The position numbers and the translations under genes are program-made. This document shows, piece by piece, positions 1 to 4,588 of a DNA stretch of 6,575 nt. This DNA is from Candidatus Vogelbacteria bacterium (GTDB lineage: Bacteria > Patescibacteriota > Minisyncoccia > Phycocordibacterales > XYD1-FULL-46-19). The notes below the pieces were generated by a model. It did no database searches. It was given only the letters and a program-made list of their open reading frames with translations, and had not been told where the DNA came from. Each line of letters begins with the position of its first letter. The stretch's first letter is position 1. Location: the NCBI GenBank assembly GCA_026395035.1, contig JAPLZN010000009.1, positions 1-6,575 of the forward strand, given 5' to 3'.

Positions 1-1055
1 GGAACCACTTCTTCGGTTTTGGCGTCGCGGGCGGTAGCGACGGGGGCAGTTTTGCTAAAGCCAAAGATATTGGAGGCTTCCGTTTTTCCCTTCTTGGCGG
101 TTTCCGGAAAACCGGTCGCAATGACGGTTACCCGGAGTTCATTTTTCTTGAGTTTGTCGTCGTAGATGGCGCCGAAGATAACCTTGGCTTCGTTGTCGAT
201 CGATTCGGTAATGACCTTGGCGGCGTCTTGGATCTCGAACATGGTCATATCTTCGCCACCGGAAATGGTAAACAAAATGCCGCGCGCCCCATCGATTGAA
301 ATATCAAGAAGGGGAGAATTGATGGCGGCCTTGGCGGCTTCGACGGCCCGATTTTCGCCGGAGGCGGAGCCGATACCCATCAGGGCCGAACCAGCATTGG
401 CCATAACGGCACGAACATCGGCGAAATCGACATTGATGATCCCCGGCATGGTGATGGTGTTGGACAGGCCCTCAACGGCTTGGCGTAAGATCTCATCACA
501 CATGGCGAAAGCACTCGAACAGGTGGTGTCTTTGGTGATGACATTGAGTAGGCGGTCGTTTGGAATGGCGATGACGGCATCAACTTCTTTTTTTAGCTCA
601 TTGATGCCGTAGTCGGCGATCGCTCCGCGCTGTTTGCCTTCGAAAAAGAAGGGCTTGGTGACGATAGCCACGGTCAGCGCGCCCTGATCCTTTGCAATCT
701 TGGCGATGACCGGAGCGGCACCGGTGCCGGTTCCGCCACCCATACCGGCGGTGACGAAGACCATGTCCGCGCCCTTGATGATGTTTTGAATATCTTCTAA
801 ACTTTCTTCGGCGGCGCGGCGGCCGATCTCCGGATCCATGCCGGTACCCAAACCGCGAGTCAGATTTTTCCCGATGTGCAGTTTTTTGTCGGCCGGCGAA
901 CGATGCAGGTGCTGGGCATCGGTATTCATGGCGATGAATTCGACCCCTTTTACTTTTGAGTCGATCATGTGGTTGACCGCGTTCGTGCCGGAACCGCCAA
1001 CACCAATAACTTTAATGCGAGCGAAGGCTTCGATTTCAGGATTGATTTTGGGCAT
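1..1055 (-). CDS. ftsZ: Cell division protein FtsZ (3' end cut by the window edge)
   Basis: This is the tubulin-like GTPase that polymerises into the division ring at mid-cell. I read 351 codons from ATG at 1055 to the left window edge with no stop, so the C-terminal tail and the FtsA-binding peptide are outside the window. The GTP-binding loop [13 protein letters not shown] (residues 18-30), the tubulin signature GGGTGTG (106-112) and the T7 synergy loop NVDFADVR (208-215, with N208, D210 and D213) are intact, so the GTPase should be active. The start gives the usual N-terminus [18 protein letters not shown], but no Shine-Dalgarno site precedes it. In many genomes ftsZ directly follows ftsA. 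Here 886 nt holding an opposing gene lie between them, so ftsZ probably needs its own promoter, and I could not place one convincingly. Identity is certain from the motifs. Confidence 0.97.
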   Translation of the reverse strand, partial: MPKINPEIEAFARIKVIGVGGSGTNAVNHMIDSKVKGVEFIAMNTDAQHLHRSPADKKLHIGKNLTRGLGTGMDPEIGRRAAEESLEDIQNIIKGADMVFVTAGMGGGTGTGAAPVIAKIAKDQGALTVAIVTKPFFFEGKQRGAIADYGINELKKEVDAVIAIPNDRLLNVITKDTTCSSAFAMCDEILRQAVEGLSNTITMPGIINVDFADVRAVMANAGSALMGIGSASGENRAVEAAKAAINSPLLDISIDGARGILFTISGGEDMTMFEIQDAAKVITESIDNEAKVIFGAIYDDKLKKNELRVTVIATGFPETAKKGKTEASNIFGFSKTAPVATARDAKTEEVV

Positions 1056-1143
1056 GGATGAAAAATGCTAGGCGATAGAAAAAATGGCTAAAAATATCTT
1101 CCTAATGTTACCAGATGGGAGGGGAGGAAGCAAATGGAGGGGA

Positions 1144-1174
1144 AAGTAGTAAGTAGTAAGTAGTAAGTAGTAAG
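1144..1174. repeat. Heptanucleotide tandem repeat (AAGTAGT)4
   Basis: Four exact copies of the 7-mer AAGTAGT run from 1144 to 1171, followed by a partial AAG. The period of 7 is not a multiple of 3, and the tract lies in the gap upstream of ftsZ, so it is non-coding. A 15-bp inverted match, CTACTTACTACTTAC, lies at 1919-1933 beside the ftsA stop. The two tracts therefore bracket the plus-strand gene and its repeats. Slippage could make the tract variable in length between strains. Confidence 0.85.
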
Positions 1175-1227
1175 AGGGAGCAAGATAATACAAAAACAGC
1201 CTTATTTTTAGGGGTTTTTGCGTGGTA

Positions 1228-1256
1228 TTGACGATATGATAGTCGTATGCTATATT
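1228..1256 (+). promoter_or_regulatory. Sigma70-type promoter of the 117-aa gene
   Basis: A -35 box TTGACG (1228-1233) and a -10 box TATATT (1251-1256) are separated by exactly 17 nt. A TG one base upstream of the -10 (1248-1249) gives an extended -10. The predicted transcript starts near 1263, leaving a leader of about 30 nt that carries the Shine-Dalgarno site. This is the best-looking promoter in the window. The call rests on consensus match alone. Confidence 0.7.
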
Positions 1257-1280
1257 TGCAAACAAGTTCGACAAATGAAA

Positions 1281-1285
1281 GGGAG
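1281..1285 (+). promoter_or_regulatory. Shine-Dalgarno site deciding the start of the 117-aa gene
   Basis: GGGAG lies 8 nt upstream of the ATG at 1294 within the purine run AAAGGGAGAAAAG. It contains the GGAG core complementary to the 16S rRNA tail. It supports ATG 1294 as the true start. None of the six minus-strand genes has a comparable site. Confidence 0.7.
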
Positions 1286-1293
1286 AAAAGCCG

Positions 1294-1647
1294 ATGTCGT
1301 ACAATGTGTTCTTTGTTTACACCGCCCTGACGGAGGGATTCGAGGGAGTCCGTACTTGGACAAGTTTTTCGTCGAAAGAAGATTTTGACGCTGAGAGGCA
1401 TGTCATCATCGACGGCGAAAAGTACATGTATGACGGCCGGGAAAAAGTGGTGGCGGAAGGTCTCTCGAACGAGGAATGCAAACAACTGTGCAGGCAAACT
1501 CCTCGTGCCTGTCGTGTTGCCGCCGCCTTTCAACGGGCGACCGGTCCCCGGGGTGCCGTTAGCCCGGAAATTCTCGCGATGGAGTTGTTTGGACTTGGGC
1601 TGGCTGAAGCCGAAGCCGAACAAATTGAACGAATGAAGAAGGAATAG
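1294..1647 (+). CDS. Hypothetical protein, 117 aa, orphan unit between ftsA and ftsZ
   Basis: I do not recognise this protein family. It is soluble in appearance, with no signal peptide or membrane segment. The N-terminus (YNVFFVYTAL) looks like a beta strand. It is followed by a charged middle region, three cysteines (C62, C66, C73) in ECKQLC and RACR contexts, and an acidic Ala/Glu-rich helix at the end (LAEAEAEQIERMKKE). C62-x3-C66 with C73 could bind a metal or form a disulfide, but there is no standard four-cysteine zinc site. The gene is believable because it has its own -35/-10 promoter, a Shine-Dalgarno site 8 nt before the ATG, and a strong terminator 30 nt after the TAG stop. It runs opposite to ftsA and ftsZ and splits a pair that is normally adjacent. 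A long minus-strand frame overlaps it but has no such signals. Expression is likely; function is unknown. Confidence 0.8.
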   Translation: MSYNVFFVYTALTEGFEGVRTWTSFSSKEDFDAERHVIIDGEKYMYDGREKVVAEGLSNEECKQLCRQTPRACRVAAAFQRATGPRGAVSPEILAMELFGLGLAEAEAEQIERMKKE

Positions 1648-1677
1648 GGCTGGATTCAAGTCCACAAAAACCCAAAC

Positions 1678-1720
1678 CGCCTCGGAGACTTTATGTCCCG
1701 AGGCGATTTTATTTTGTATT
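1678..1720 (+). terminator. Intrinsic terminator of the 117-aa gene
   Basis: An 8-bp perfect stem CGCCTCGG (1678-1685) / CCGAGGCG (1698-1705) can extend inward, after a bulged A, through GAC/GTC around a five-base TTTAT loop. The T-rich tail ATTTTATTTTGTATTTT follows directly. On the other strand the stem is followed by GTTTGGGTTTTT, so it may also weaken read-through from ftsA towards ftsZ. Confidence 0.9.
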
Positions 1721-1724
1721 TTAT

Positions 1725-1821
1725 CCCCGCCTAGGTTAGGCGGGGCCGAGACGGAGTCCGGGGGCGGTTCGATTCCAACCACCCCCGGCCTGCTGGCCAC
1801 CCCTCCTTATCCAAGGAGGGG
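1725..1821. repeat. Cluster of four GC-rich hairpins (composite palindromic repeat)
   Basis: Four inverted repeats lie end to end or overlap slightly. First, CCCCGCCTA/TAGGCGGGG (1725-1733, 1737-1745) is perfect with a 3-nt loop. Second, CCGGGGGCGGTT/AACCACCCCCGG (1758-1769, 1777-1788) has one mismatch. Third, GGCC/GGCC (1787-1790, 1795-1798) has a 4-nt loop. Fourth, CCCCTCCTT/AAGGAGGGG (1800-1808, 1813-1821) is perfect with a 4-nt loop. No ORF with start signals covers the block, and no T tract follows the last stem. It resembles a multi-copy intergenic palindromic element. Function is unknown. Confidence 0.75.
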
Positions 1822-1856
1822 ATAAATACAACACAATTCTGGAATGACAATTAAAG

Positions 1857-1884
1857 AGATTGCTTCGTTCCACTCGCAATGACA
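1857..1884. repeat. Solo copy of the AGATTGCTTCG...CTCGCAATGACA repeat
   Basis: This 28-nt unit begins AGATTGCTTCG and ends CTCGCAATGACA, matching the right arm of the inverted repeat at 4458-4486 (29 nt) at both ends and differing only in the few middle bases. Finding the same unit in two separate gaps, once alone and once as a paired palindrome, shows it is a dispersed repeat. Similar ATTGCGAG / GAAGCAAT motifs are familiar to me from intergenic DNA of unrelated bacteria; that is recollection and was not searched. Confidence 0.75.
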
Positions 1885-1918
1885 AACAAAAAACATTTTG
1901 TATTTACTTACAACTTTT

Positions 1919-1933
1919 CTACTTACTACTTAC
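1919..1933. repeat. Inverted partner of the heptanucleotide tract
   Basis: CTACTTACTACTTAC is the exact reverse complement of 15 bases inside the AAGTAGT tract at 1144-1174. It ends 9 nt from the ftsA stop codon. It either marks the far edge of the inserted block or is an independent low-complexity tract. Confidence 0.6.
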
Positions 1934-1941
1934 AACTTGTT

Positions 1942-3105
1942 TTACGGCATGAATTCCCGGAACCAACGCATAATAGTTTTAATCCAGTCGCGATTGCCGG
2001 GGGAATTTGTCGGGTTTTCCAATTCGTTGTCATAATTATAGGAACACAGGCCGTAGGCGACCGCCCACGATGGGTCGATCGTCTGATTGTTGCCGCCCAG
2101 GCGTGCCGGCTCGGCTGTCCGAGCTGGAAGTTTGAAATAATCTTTGGCCAACAAGTCAATGCCGGGGATGCCAGAACCTCCGCCGCAGATGATAATCCCG
2201 GCGGGCAAGAGGCCGTTGCGGCCGATCTTTTTCAGGTGGACTTCAATATATTCGAAAATATCGGATAGGCGCGCTTCAATGATCTCGTCGAGTTTGCGGC
2301 GTGGCCCCTCCGGTTCCTGTTCGTGTTTTTTGATGCGATCGGCGTCTTCGATCGGAATGCGCAGGCCCAGAGCGATGTCGTTGGTGATATCGGTCGAACC
2401 AATAGGGAAAATATGGATGGATAAAGGAAGATTCTCTTCGAAGACGGCAATCGAGGTTGTTTGCGAACCGACATTGGCGAGGACACTGCCGGAGGCTTGC
2501 TGGATTTTCGACAATAAAACCGAACTCGAAGCGAGCGGGGAAGCGATGATGTCGTCGACGATTAGTCCGGCTTCTTCGGCGACGGCGACAAAATCTTTTA
2601 AGTGTTGTTTGGAATAGGTGACGAACATCGTCCGCACTTCGAGTTTGGACCCCTTCATGGCTTCCGGCGTGCCGAGGACTCTCTTGCCGTCCAGTTTGAA
2701 CATAATCGGAACGCGGTGTAGAATCTGCCGATTTTGCATGTCGGGCAAACTGTTTTGACTGTCTTCAACGGCGCGCCGGATATCTGATTCGACTACTTCA
2801 TAATCGGCCCGAGCAACCAAGGTTCCCCCATCGCTTTGACGGGACTCCAAGGTGGCTCCGCCCACTCCCAGGCAAACATGGCGGATCTTTAGTTTGGAAG
2901 CTTTTTCGGCTTCCGCTATCGCGCCTTTCAGACAATCGATGACTTCCTCTAAGTTGGTGATATAGCCTCGACGCAAGCCGTTGGAGCTTTTTTTTACCAA
3001 AGCCAAAATATGCGGATGTTCTTGTCCGTTCTTTCGTTCGCAGACCGCGATGCGGATCCACGAAGTTCCAATGTCCAAACCGGTGATAATTTTATGAGAA
3101 CTCAT
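1942..3105 (-). CDS. ftsA: Cell division protein FtsA
   Basis: This actin-like ATPase anchors FtsZ polymers to the inner face of the membrane and recruits later division proteins. The length (387 aa) is a little short for the family. Visible parts are the phosphate-1 loop GLDIGTSWIRIAV (residues 9-21), the SHS2/1C region (about 80-160), the phosphate-2 region NVGSQTTSIAVF (211-222), a helical segment (about 268-295) and the adenosine loop ICGGGSGIPG (306-315). A C-terminal amphipathic helix DWIKTIMRWFREFMP (373-387) is the membrane anchor. The phosphate-2 motif is unusual: many actin-fold proteins have DxGGGTT, but here N211 and S213-Q214 replace the Asp and two Gly, which may weaken ATP hydrolysis. 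No Shine-Dalgarno site precedes the ATG. The 189-bp inverted-repeat element ends 10 nt upstream of the start. Identity is secure from motifs and from ftsZ downstream. Confidence 0.95.
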   Translation of the reverse strand: MSSHKIITGLDIGTSWIRIAVCERKNGQEHPHILALVKKSSNGLRRGYITNLEEVIDCLKGAIAEAEKASKLKIRHVCLGVGGATLESRQSDGGTLVARADYEVVESDIRRAVEDSQNSLPDMQNRQILHRVPIMFKLDGKRVLGTPEAMKGSKLEVRTMFVTYSKQHLKDFVAVAEEAGLIVDDIIASPLASSSVLLSKIQQASGSVLANVGSQTTSIAVFEENLPLSIHIFPIGSTDITNDIALGLRIPIEDADRIKKHEQEPEGPRRKLDEIIEARLSDIFEYIEVHLKKIGRNGLLPAGIIICGGGSGIPGIDLLAKDYFKLPARTAEPARLGGNNQTIDPSWAVAYGLCSYNYDNELENPTNSPGNRDWIKTIMRWFREFMP

Positions 3106-3115
3106 GAGCGATCTA

Positions 3116-3304
3116 AGAGCCTGTCCACTATCTAACCGCTAATAAAAAACACAAGATACCGTTAGCTTGCCTGCCAAAATGTCCAAATTCCGGCTGCAAA
3201 TCATTCATCACTCGTCAGAGTAGCTCACTACACTTCCTCACTCTTCATGATTTTCGCTCGGAATTTGAACATTTTATCAAGGCATTAGATAGTGGACAGG
3301 CTCT
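3116..3304. mobile_element. MITE-like element with 20-bp perfect terminal inverted repeats
   Basis: The 20-bp ends (3116-3135 and 3285-3304) are exact reverse complements; reading inward both begin AGAGCCTGTCCACT. Inside, a second stem pairs 3176-3192 with 3259-3275 (17 bp, one mismatch), followed after a symmetric 5-nt bubble by a 7-bp stem (3198-3204 with 3247-3253). A small GTAG/CTAC hairpin sits near the tip (3220-3231). There is no coding capacity and no clear target-site duplication at either edge. The size, terminal repeats and lack of a gene fit a miniature inverted-repeat transposable element moved by a transposase elsewhere in the genome. It fills most of the ybeY-ftsA gap, so an ybeY-ftsA transcript would carry a long hairpin ending 10 nt before the ftsA start. 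Confidence 0.75.
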
Positions 3305-3333
3305 GAGACAAAAAATCCGGCGCTCATCAAAAT

Positions 3334-3711
3334 TTATCTTTTTGAGAAGAGTGCGAAAATACTTTGTTCTTCGGCTTCCATTTTAACACTATGATCCATT
3401 CCCTTCAAATGCAACAGTCCGTGGATAAACAGGAAGATCAAGTGCTGGCGCGGCGAATGTGAAAACTTTTTTGCTTCGGTTTCCGCGCGCTTGAGATTGA
3501 TGAAAATTTCCCCCGAATTTTTTTCGTAGGGAAAAGACAAAATATTAGCCACCTTGTCTTTTTGGCGGTAGGTGATATTTAAGTGGCGCGATAGGGTGTT
3601 GCCGCAAAAAACCAGGCTCAGGTCGTATTTTGGCCCCAGAACGGAATCGGCAAGGTCAGAAAAAGGCACACTGGGCGCCTTTTGTCTGGTTTTGTTATTT
3701 ACGGACAACAT
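3334..3711 (-). CDS. ybeY: Endoribonuclease YbeY (16S rRNA maturation factor)
   Basis: YbeY is a zinc-dependent single-strand endoribonuclease used in 16S rRNA 3'-end processing and 70S ribosome quality control. The signature H-x3-H-x5-H is present as HGLLHLKGMDH, giving zinc ligands H97, H101 and H107. Upstream are NITYRQKDKVANILSFPY, which holds the conserved arginine (R49) and the NxLSFP strand, and GEIFIN (67-72). At 125 aa it is shorter than the roughly 150 aa usual for the family, mainly at the two ends, but no core motif is lost. The ATG at 3711 lies inside the last codons of rpsU, so the genes overlap by 17 nt in different frames. No Shine-Dalgarno site is visible and coupled translation is likely. 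Pairing with a ribosomal protein gene fits its ribosomal role. Confidence 0.93.
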   Translation of the reverse strand: MLSVNNKTRQKAPSVPFSDLADSVLGPKYDLSLVFCGNTLSRHLNITYRQKDKVANILSFPYEKNSGEIFINLKRAETEAKKFSHSPRQHLIFLFIHGLLHLKGMDHSVKMEAEEQSIFALFSKR

Positions 3712-3931
3712 CTTTTATCTTGCCCAGTTTGCGTAGGCGGTTGTTCGTGACCCGCTTGGCAATGCGCTTGAGCGCATCTTGCTTGTGCTTAAGCGGAGAT
3801 TTGTTCCGCTTGCTAAACTTCAAATCACGCGCGCGGCGTAGATTGCCGGAGGTCTGAACGCGCTTGGTGAAGCGGCGCAGAAGGTTGGCATTCGATTCGC
3901 CACTCTGGCGTTTTACTTCTATTGCTGACAT
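3695..3931 (-). CDS. rpsU: Small ribosomal subunit protein bS21
   Basis: bS21 sits on the 30S platform near the 3' end of 16S rRNA, close to the anti-Shine-Dalgarno sequence. The 78-aa product is very basic (about one third Lys/Arg). It follows the family pattern: a short strand IEVKRQ, then a LLRRFTKRVQTSGNLRRARDLKF helix region, then a second basic helix region RIAKRVTNNRLRKLGKI. The length is slightly above the common 55-75 aa because of an extended C-terminus, whose last codons also carry the ybeY start. The start at 3931 gives the expected N-terminus MSAIEVKRQ and has no Shine-Dalgarno site, only CTCTTCCGT before the ATG. It is the first gene of the likely rpsU-ybeY unit and diverges from the plus-strand zinc-ribbon gene with 100 nt between the starts. 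Confidence 0.92.
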   Translation of the reverse strand: MSAIEVKRQSGESNANLLRRFTKRVQTSGNLRRARDLKFSKRNKSPLKHKQDALKRIAKRVTNNRLRKLGKIKDVVRK

Positions 3932-3938
3932 ACGGAAG

Positions 3939-3966
3939 AGTTTAACATATCTTGCTATTTTGGCAA
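3939..3966 (-). promoter_or_regulatory. Possible minus-strand promoter of rpsU-ybeY
   Basis: On the minus strand TTGCCA (3966-3961) and TAAACT (3944-3939) are 16 nt apart and would serve as -35 and -10. The -10 would lie only 7 nt from the rpsU ATG, giving an almost leaderless mRNA; this fits the lack of a Shine-Dalgarno site but is otherwise weak. TATGTT (3950-3945), four bases upstream on that strand, is an alternative -10. The same stretch contains GCAAG/CTTGC repeats (3951-3955, 3963-3967, 3972-3976) that could bind a regulator. Confidence 0.3.
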
Positions 3967-3972
3967 GGGAAC

Positions 3973-4000
3973 TTGCTTTTTACCGTTTGACGGGTAGGAT
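3973..4000 (+). promoter_or_regulatory. Possible promoter of the 101-aa zinc-ribbon gene
   Basis: TTGCTT (3973-3978) and TAGGAT (3995-4000) are 16 nt apart and would start transcription near 4007, leaving a leader of about 25 nt with the Shine-Dalgarno site. A nearby TTGACG (3987-3992) is a better -35 box but has only a poor -10 downstream (TTAGAA, 4010-4015). The gene needs a promoter here because rpsU diverges from it. Confidence 0.4.
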
Positions 4001-4018
4001 GGGGACAGATTAGAAAGG

Positions 4019-4024
4019 AAGGAG
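4019..4024 (+). promoter_or_regulatory. Strong Shine-Dalgarno site of the 101-aa gene
   Basis: AAGGAG, within the longer purine run AAAGGAAGGAG, ends 7 nt before the ATG at 4032. It is close to the ideal match for the 16S tail and fixes the start codon. Confidence 0.8.
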
Positions 4025-4031
4025 AATAAAT

Positions 4032-4337
4032 ATGGGATTATTATCCCGTCAGCCGAACGCGAATGAGTCCGAGGTTCGACCGAAAGGCCTCTGGGCGCCG
4101 AGTGATCCTACCGGGGCATTGCTCATGAAAACGGCCGTCCATTGTTGCGGTTGTGGCCAAGTAACGGCCGCGCGTCATGTGGTGATAGTTGAACGAACCC
4201 ACATCTTTTGCCCCTCCTGCGCGGAGAAGGGGGTTTGTAACTGTCTGGACCACTTCAACGTGAGCGAGTTTATCGAACACCAAGATCCGGACCGTCCGCG
4301 CTATGGGGCATCCGGAGAGGCTGGAGAAGCGGACTGA
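4032..4337 (+). CDS. Hypothetical small zinc-ribbon protein, 101 aa
   Basis: I do not recognise a named family. The central region has two CxxC knuckles 18 residues apart, C38-CG-C41 (in HCCGCG) and C60-PS-C63 (in FCPSC). This is the spacing of a zinc ribbon or treble-clef-like fold. An extra CNC (C69, C71) follows, with H58 and H74 nearby as further possible ligands. The first 30 residues are polar and probably disordered, and the last 20 are acidic and Asp/Gly/Glu-rich. There is no signal peptide or membrane helix, so it is probably cytoplasmic. It has a near-ideal Shine-Dalgarno site 7 nt before the ATG and a strong terminator 15 nt after its TGA stop. It lies opposite to rpsU and hisS. 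A nucleic-acid or protein-binding role would be typical of such ribbons, but nothing here proves it. Confidence 0.8.
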   Translation: MGLLSRQPNANESEVRPKGLWAPSDPTGALLMKTAVHCCGCGQVTAARHVVIVERTHIFCPSCAEKGVCNCLDHFNVSEFIEHQDPDRPRYGASGEAGEAD

Positions 4338-4352
4338 TCAGAGTAGCCAAAC

Positions 4353-4391
4353 CCGCCGGTTTGCTTGTGCGAACCGGCGGTATTTTATTTT
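4353..4391 (+). terminator. Intrinsic terminator of the 101-aa gene
   Basis: A 12-bp stem CCGCCGGTTTGC (4353-4364) / GCGAACCGGCGG (4369-4380), with a single T-G wobble and a TTGT loop, is followed directly by TATTTTATTTTG. It is one of the strongest hairpins in the window. Its flanks (CCAAACCCGCC before, ATTTTATTTTG after) match those of the terminator at 1678-1720. Confidence 0.92.
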
Positions 4392-4519
4392 GAATTACGA
4401 AATGATCCCGATGTCATTGCGAGGTACTCCGAAGCAATCTCATCCTCTTCTAAACCCAGATTGCTTCGGAGTACCTCGCAATGACAAAGAAGGCGTTAAA
4501 TAGTCTGTTTCGTAATTCA
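4391..4519. mobile_element. Nested inverted-repeat element with 29-bp perfect arms
   Basis: An outer 12-bp pair, TGAATTACGAAA (4391-4402) and TTTCGTAATTCA (4508-4519), encloses a perfect 29-bp pair (4412-4440 and 4458-4486) around a 17-nt loop. Each arm runs from TGTCATTGCGAGG at the outside to GAAGCAATCT at the inside. There is no coding potential. A solo version of the arm lies at 1857-1884. The nesting suggests either a small transposable element defined by the outer pair or an insertion into an existing palindrome. The RNA would fold into a very long hairpin, and the element sits between the terminators of two converging genes. Confidence 0.75.
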
Positions 4520-4530
4520 GGGTATTTTAT

Positions 4531-4544
4531 TCATCACTCATCAC
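4531..4544. repeat. Short heptanucleotide direct repeat (TCATCAC)2
   Basis: Two exact copies of TCATCAC are followed by TCGACATTTATCAC, which carries a further partial match. The 11-mer ATTCATCACTC starting at 4529 also occurs at 3203-3213 inside the element upstream of ftsA. It is non-coding low-complexity sequence. Confidence 0.45.
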
Positions 4545-4559
4545 TCGACATTTATCACT

Positions 4560-4588
4560 AAAAACTGAAGTTACTACTTCAGTTTTTT
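4560..4588 (-). terminator. Bidirectional terminator built over the hisS stop codon
   Basis: An 11-bp perfect inverted repeat AAAACTGAAGT (4561-4571) / ACTTCAGTTTT (4576-4586) has a 4-nt loop. On the minus strand one arm is formed by the last hisS codons (Lys-Leu-Lys), and the TAG stop falls at the arm-loop junction. The other arm runs into TTTTT. On the plus strand the stem is followed by TTTTTT (4583-4588), so it can also stop transcripts from the 101-aa gene before they run antisense into hisS. Confidence 0.8.

Noticed and set aside
1115..1142. G-rich tract GGGAGGGGAGG...GGAGGGG as a possible G-quadruplex
   Set aside because: Only three runs of three or more G occur close together, so a stable three-quartet structure is not supported.
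1175..1260. A minus-strand promoter for ftsZ
   Set aside because: TATTAT-like -10 boxes exist on the minus strand in this AT-rich stretch, but none has a -35 box at proper spacing, so I did not annotate one.
1766..1776. GGTTCGATTCC, a tRNA T-loop-like string
   Set aside because: The flanking bases do not form a 5-bp T stem (two mismatches), and no acceptor, D or anticodon arm fits upstream. It is the loop of one of the GC-rich hairpins.
1108..1800. A 230-codon minus-strand open frame over the ftsA-ftsZ gap
   Set aside because: It runs through the hairpin cluster, the terminator and the heptamer tract and is antisense to the 117-aa gene, which has promoter, Shine-Dalgarno and terminator. Its translation is low-complexity at both ends.
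1879..2268. A 129-codon plus-strand open frame
   Set aside because: It overlaps the 3' part of ftsA on the opposite strand and begins in repeat sequence with no ribosome-binding site.
3106..3333. A missing gene (such as dgkA) between ybeY and ftsA
   Set aside because: The gap holds only the inverted-repeat element and short flanks, with no gene remnant that I can read, so loss by insertion cannot be shown from this window.
4303..4503. A 66-codon plus-strand open frame over the second terminator
   Set aside because: It runs through the 101-aa gene end, the terminator hairpin and the nested palindrome, and has no ribosome-binding site.
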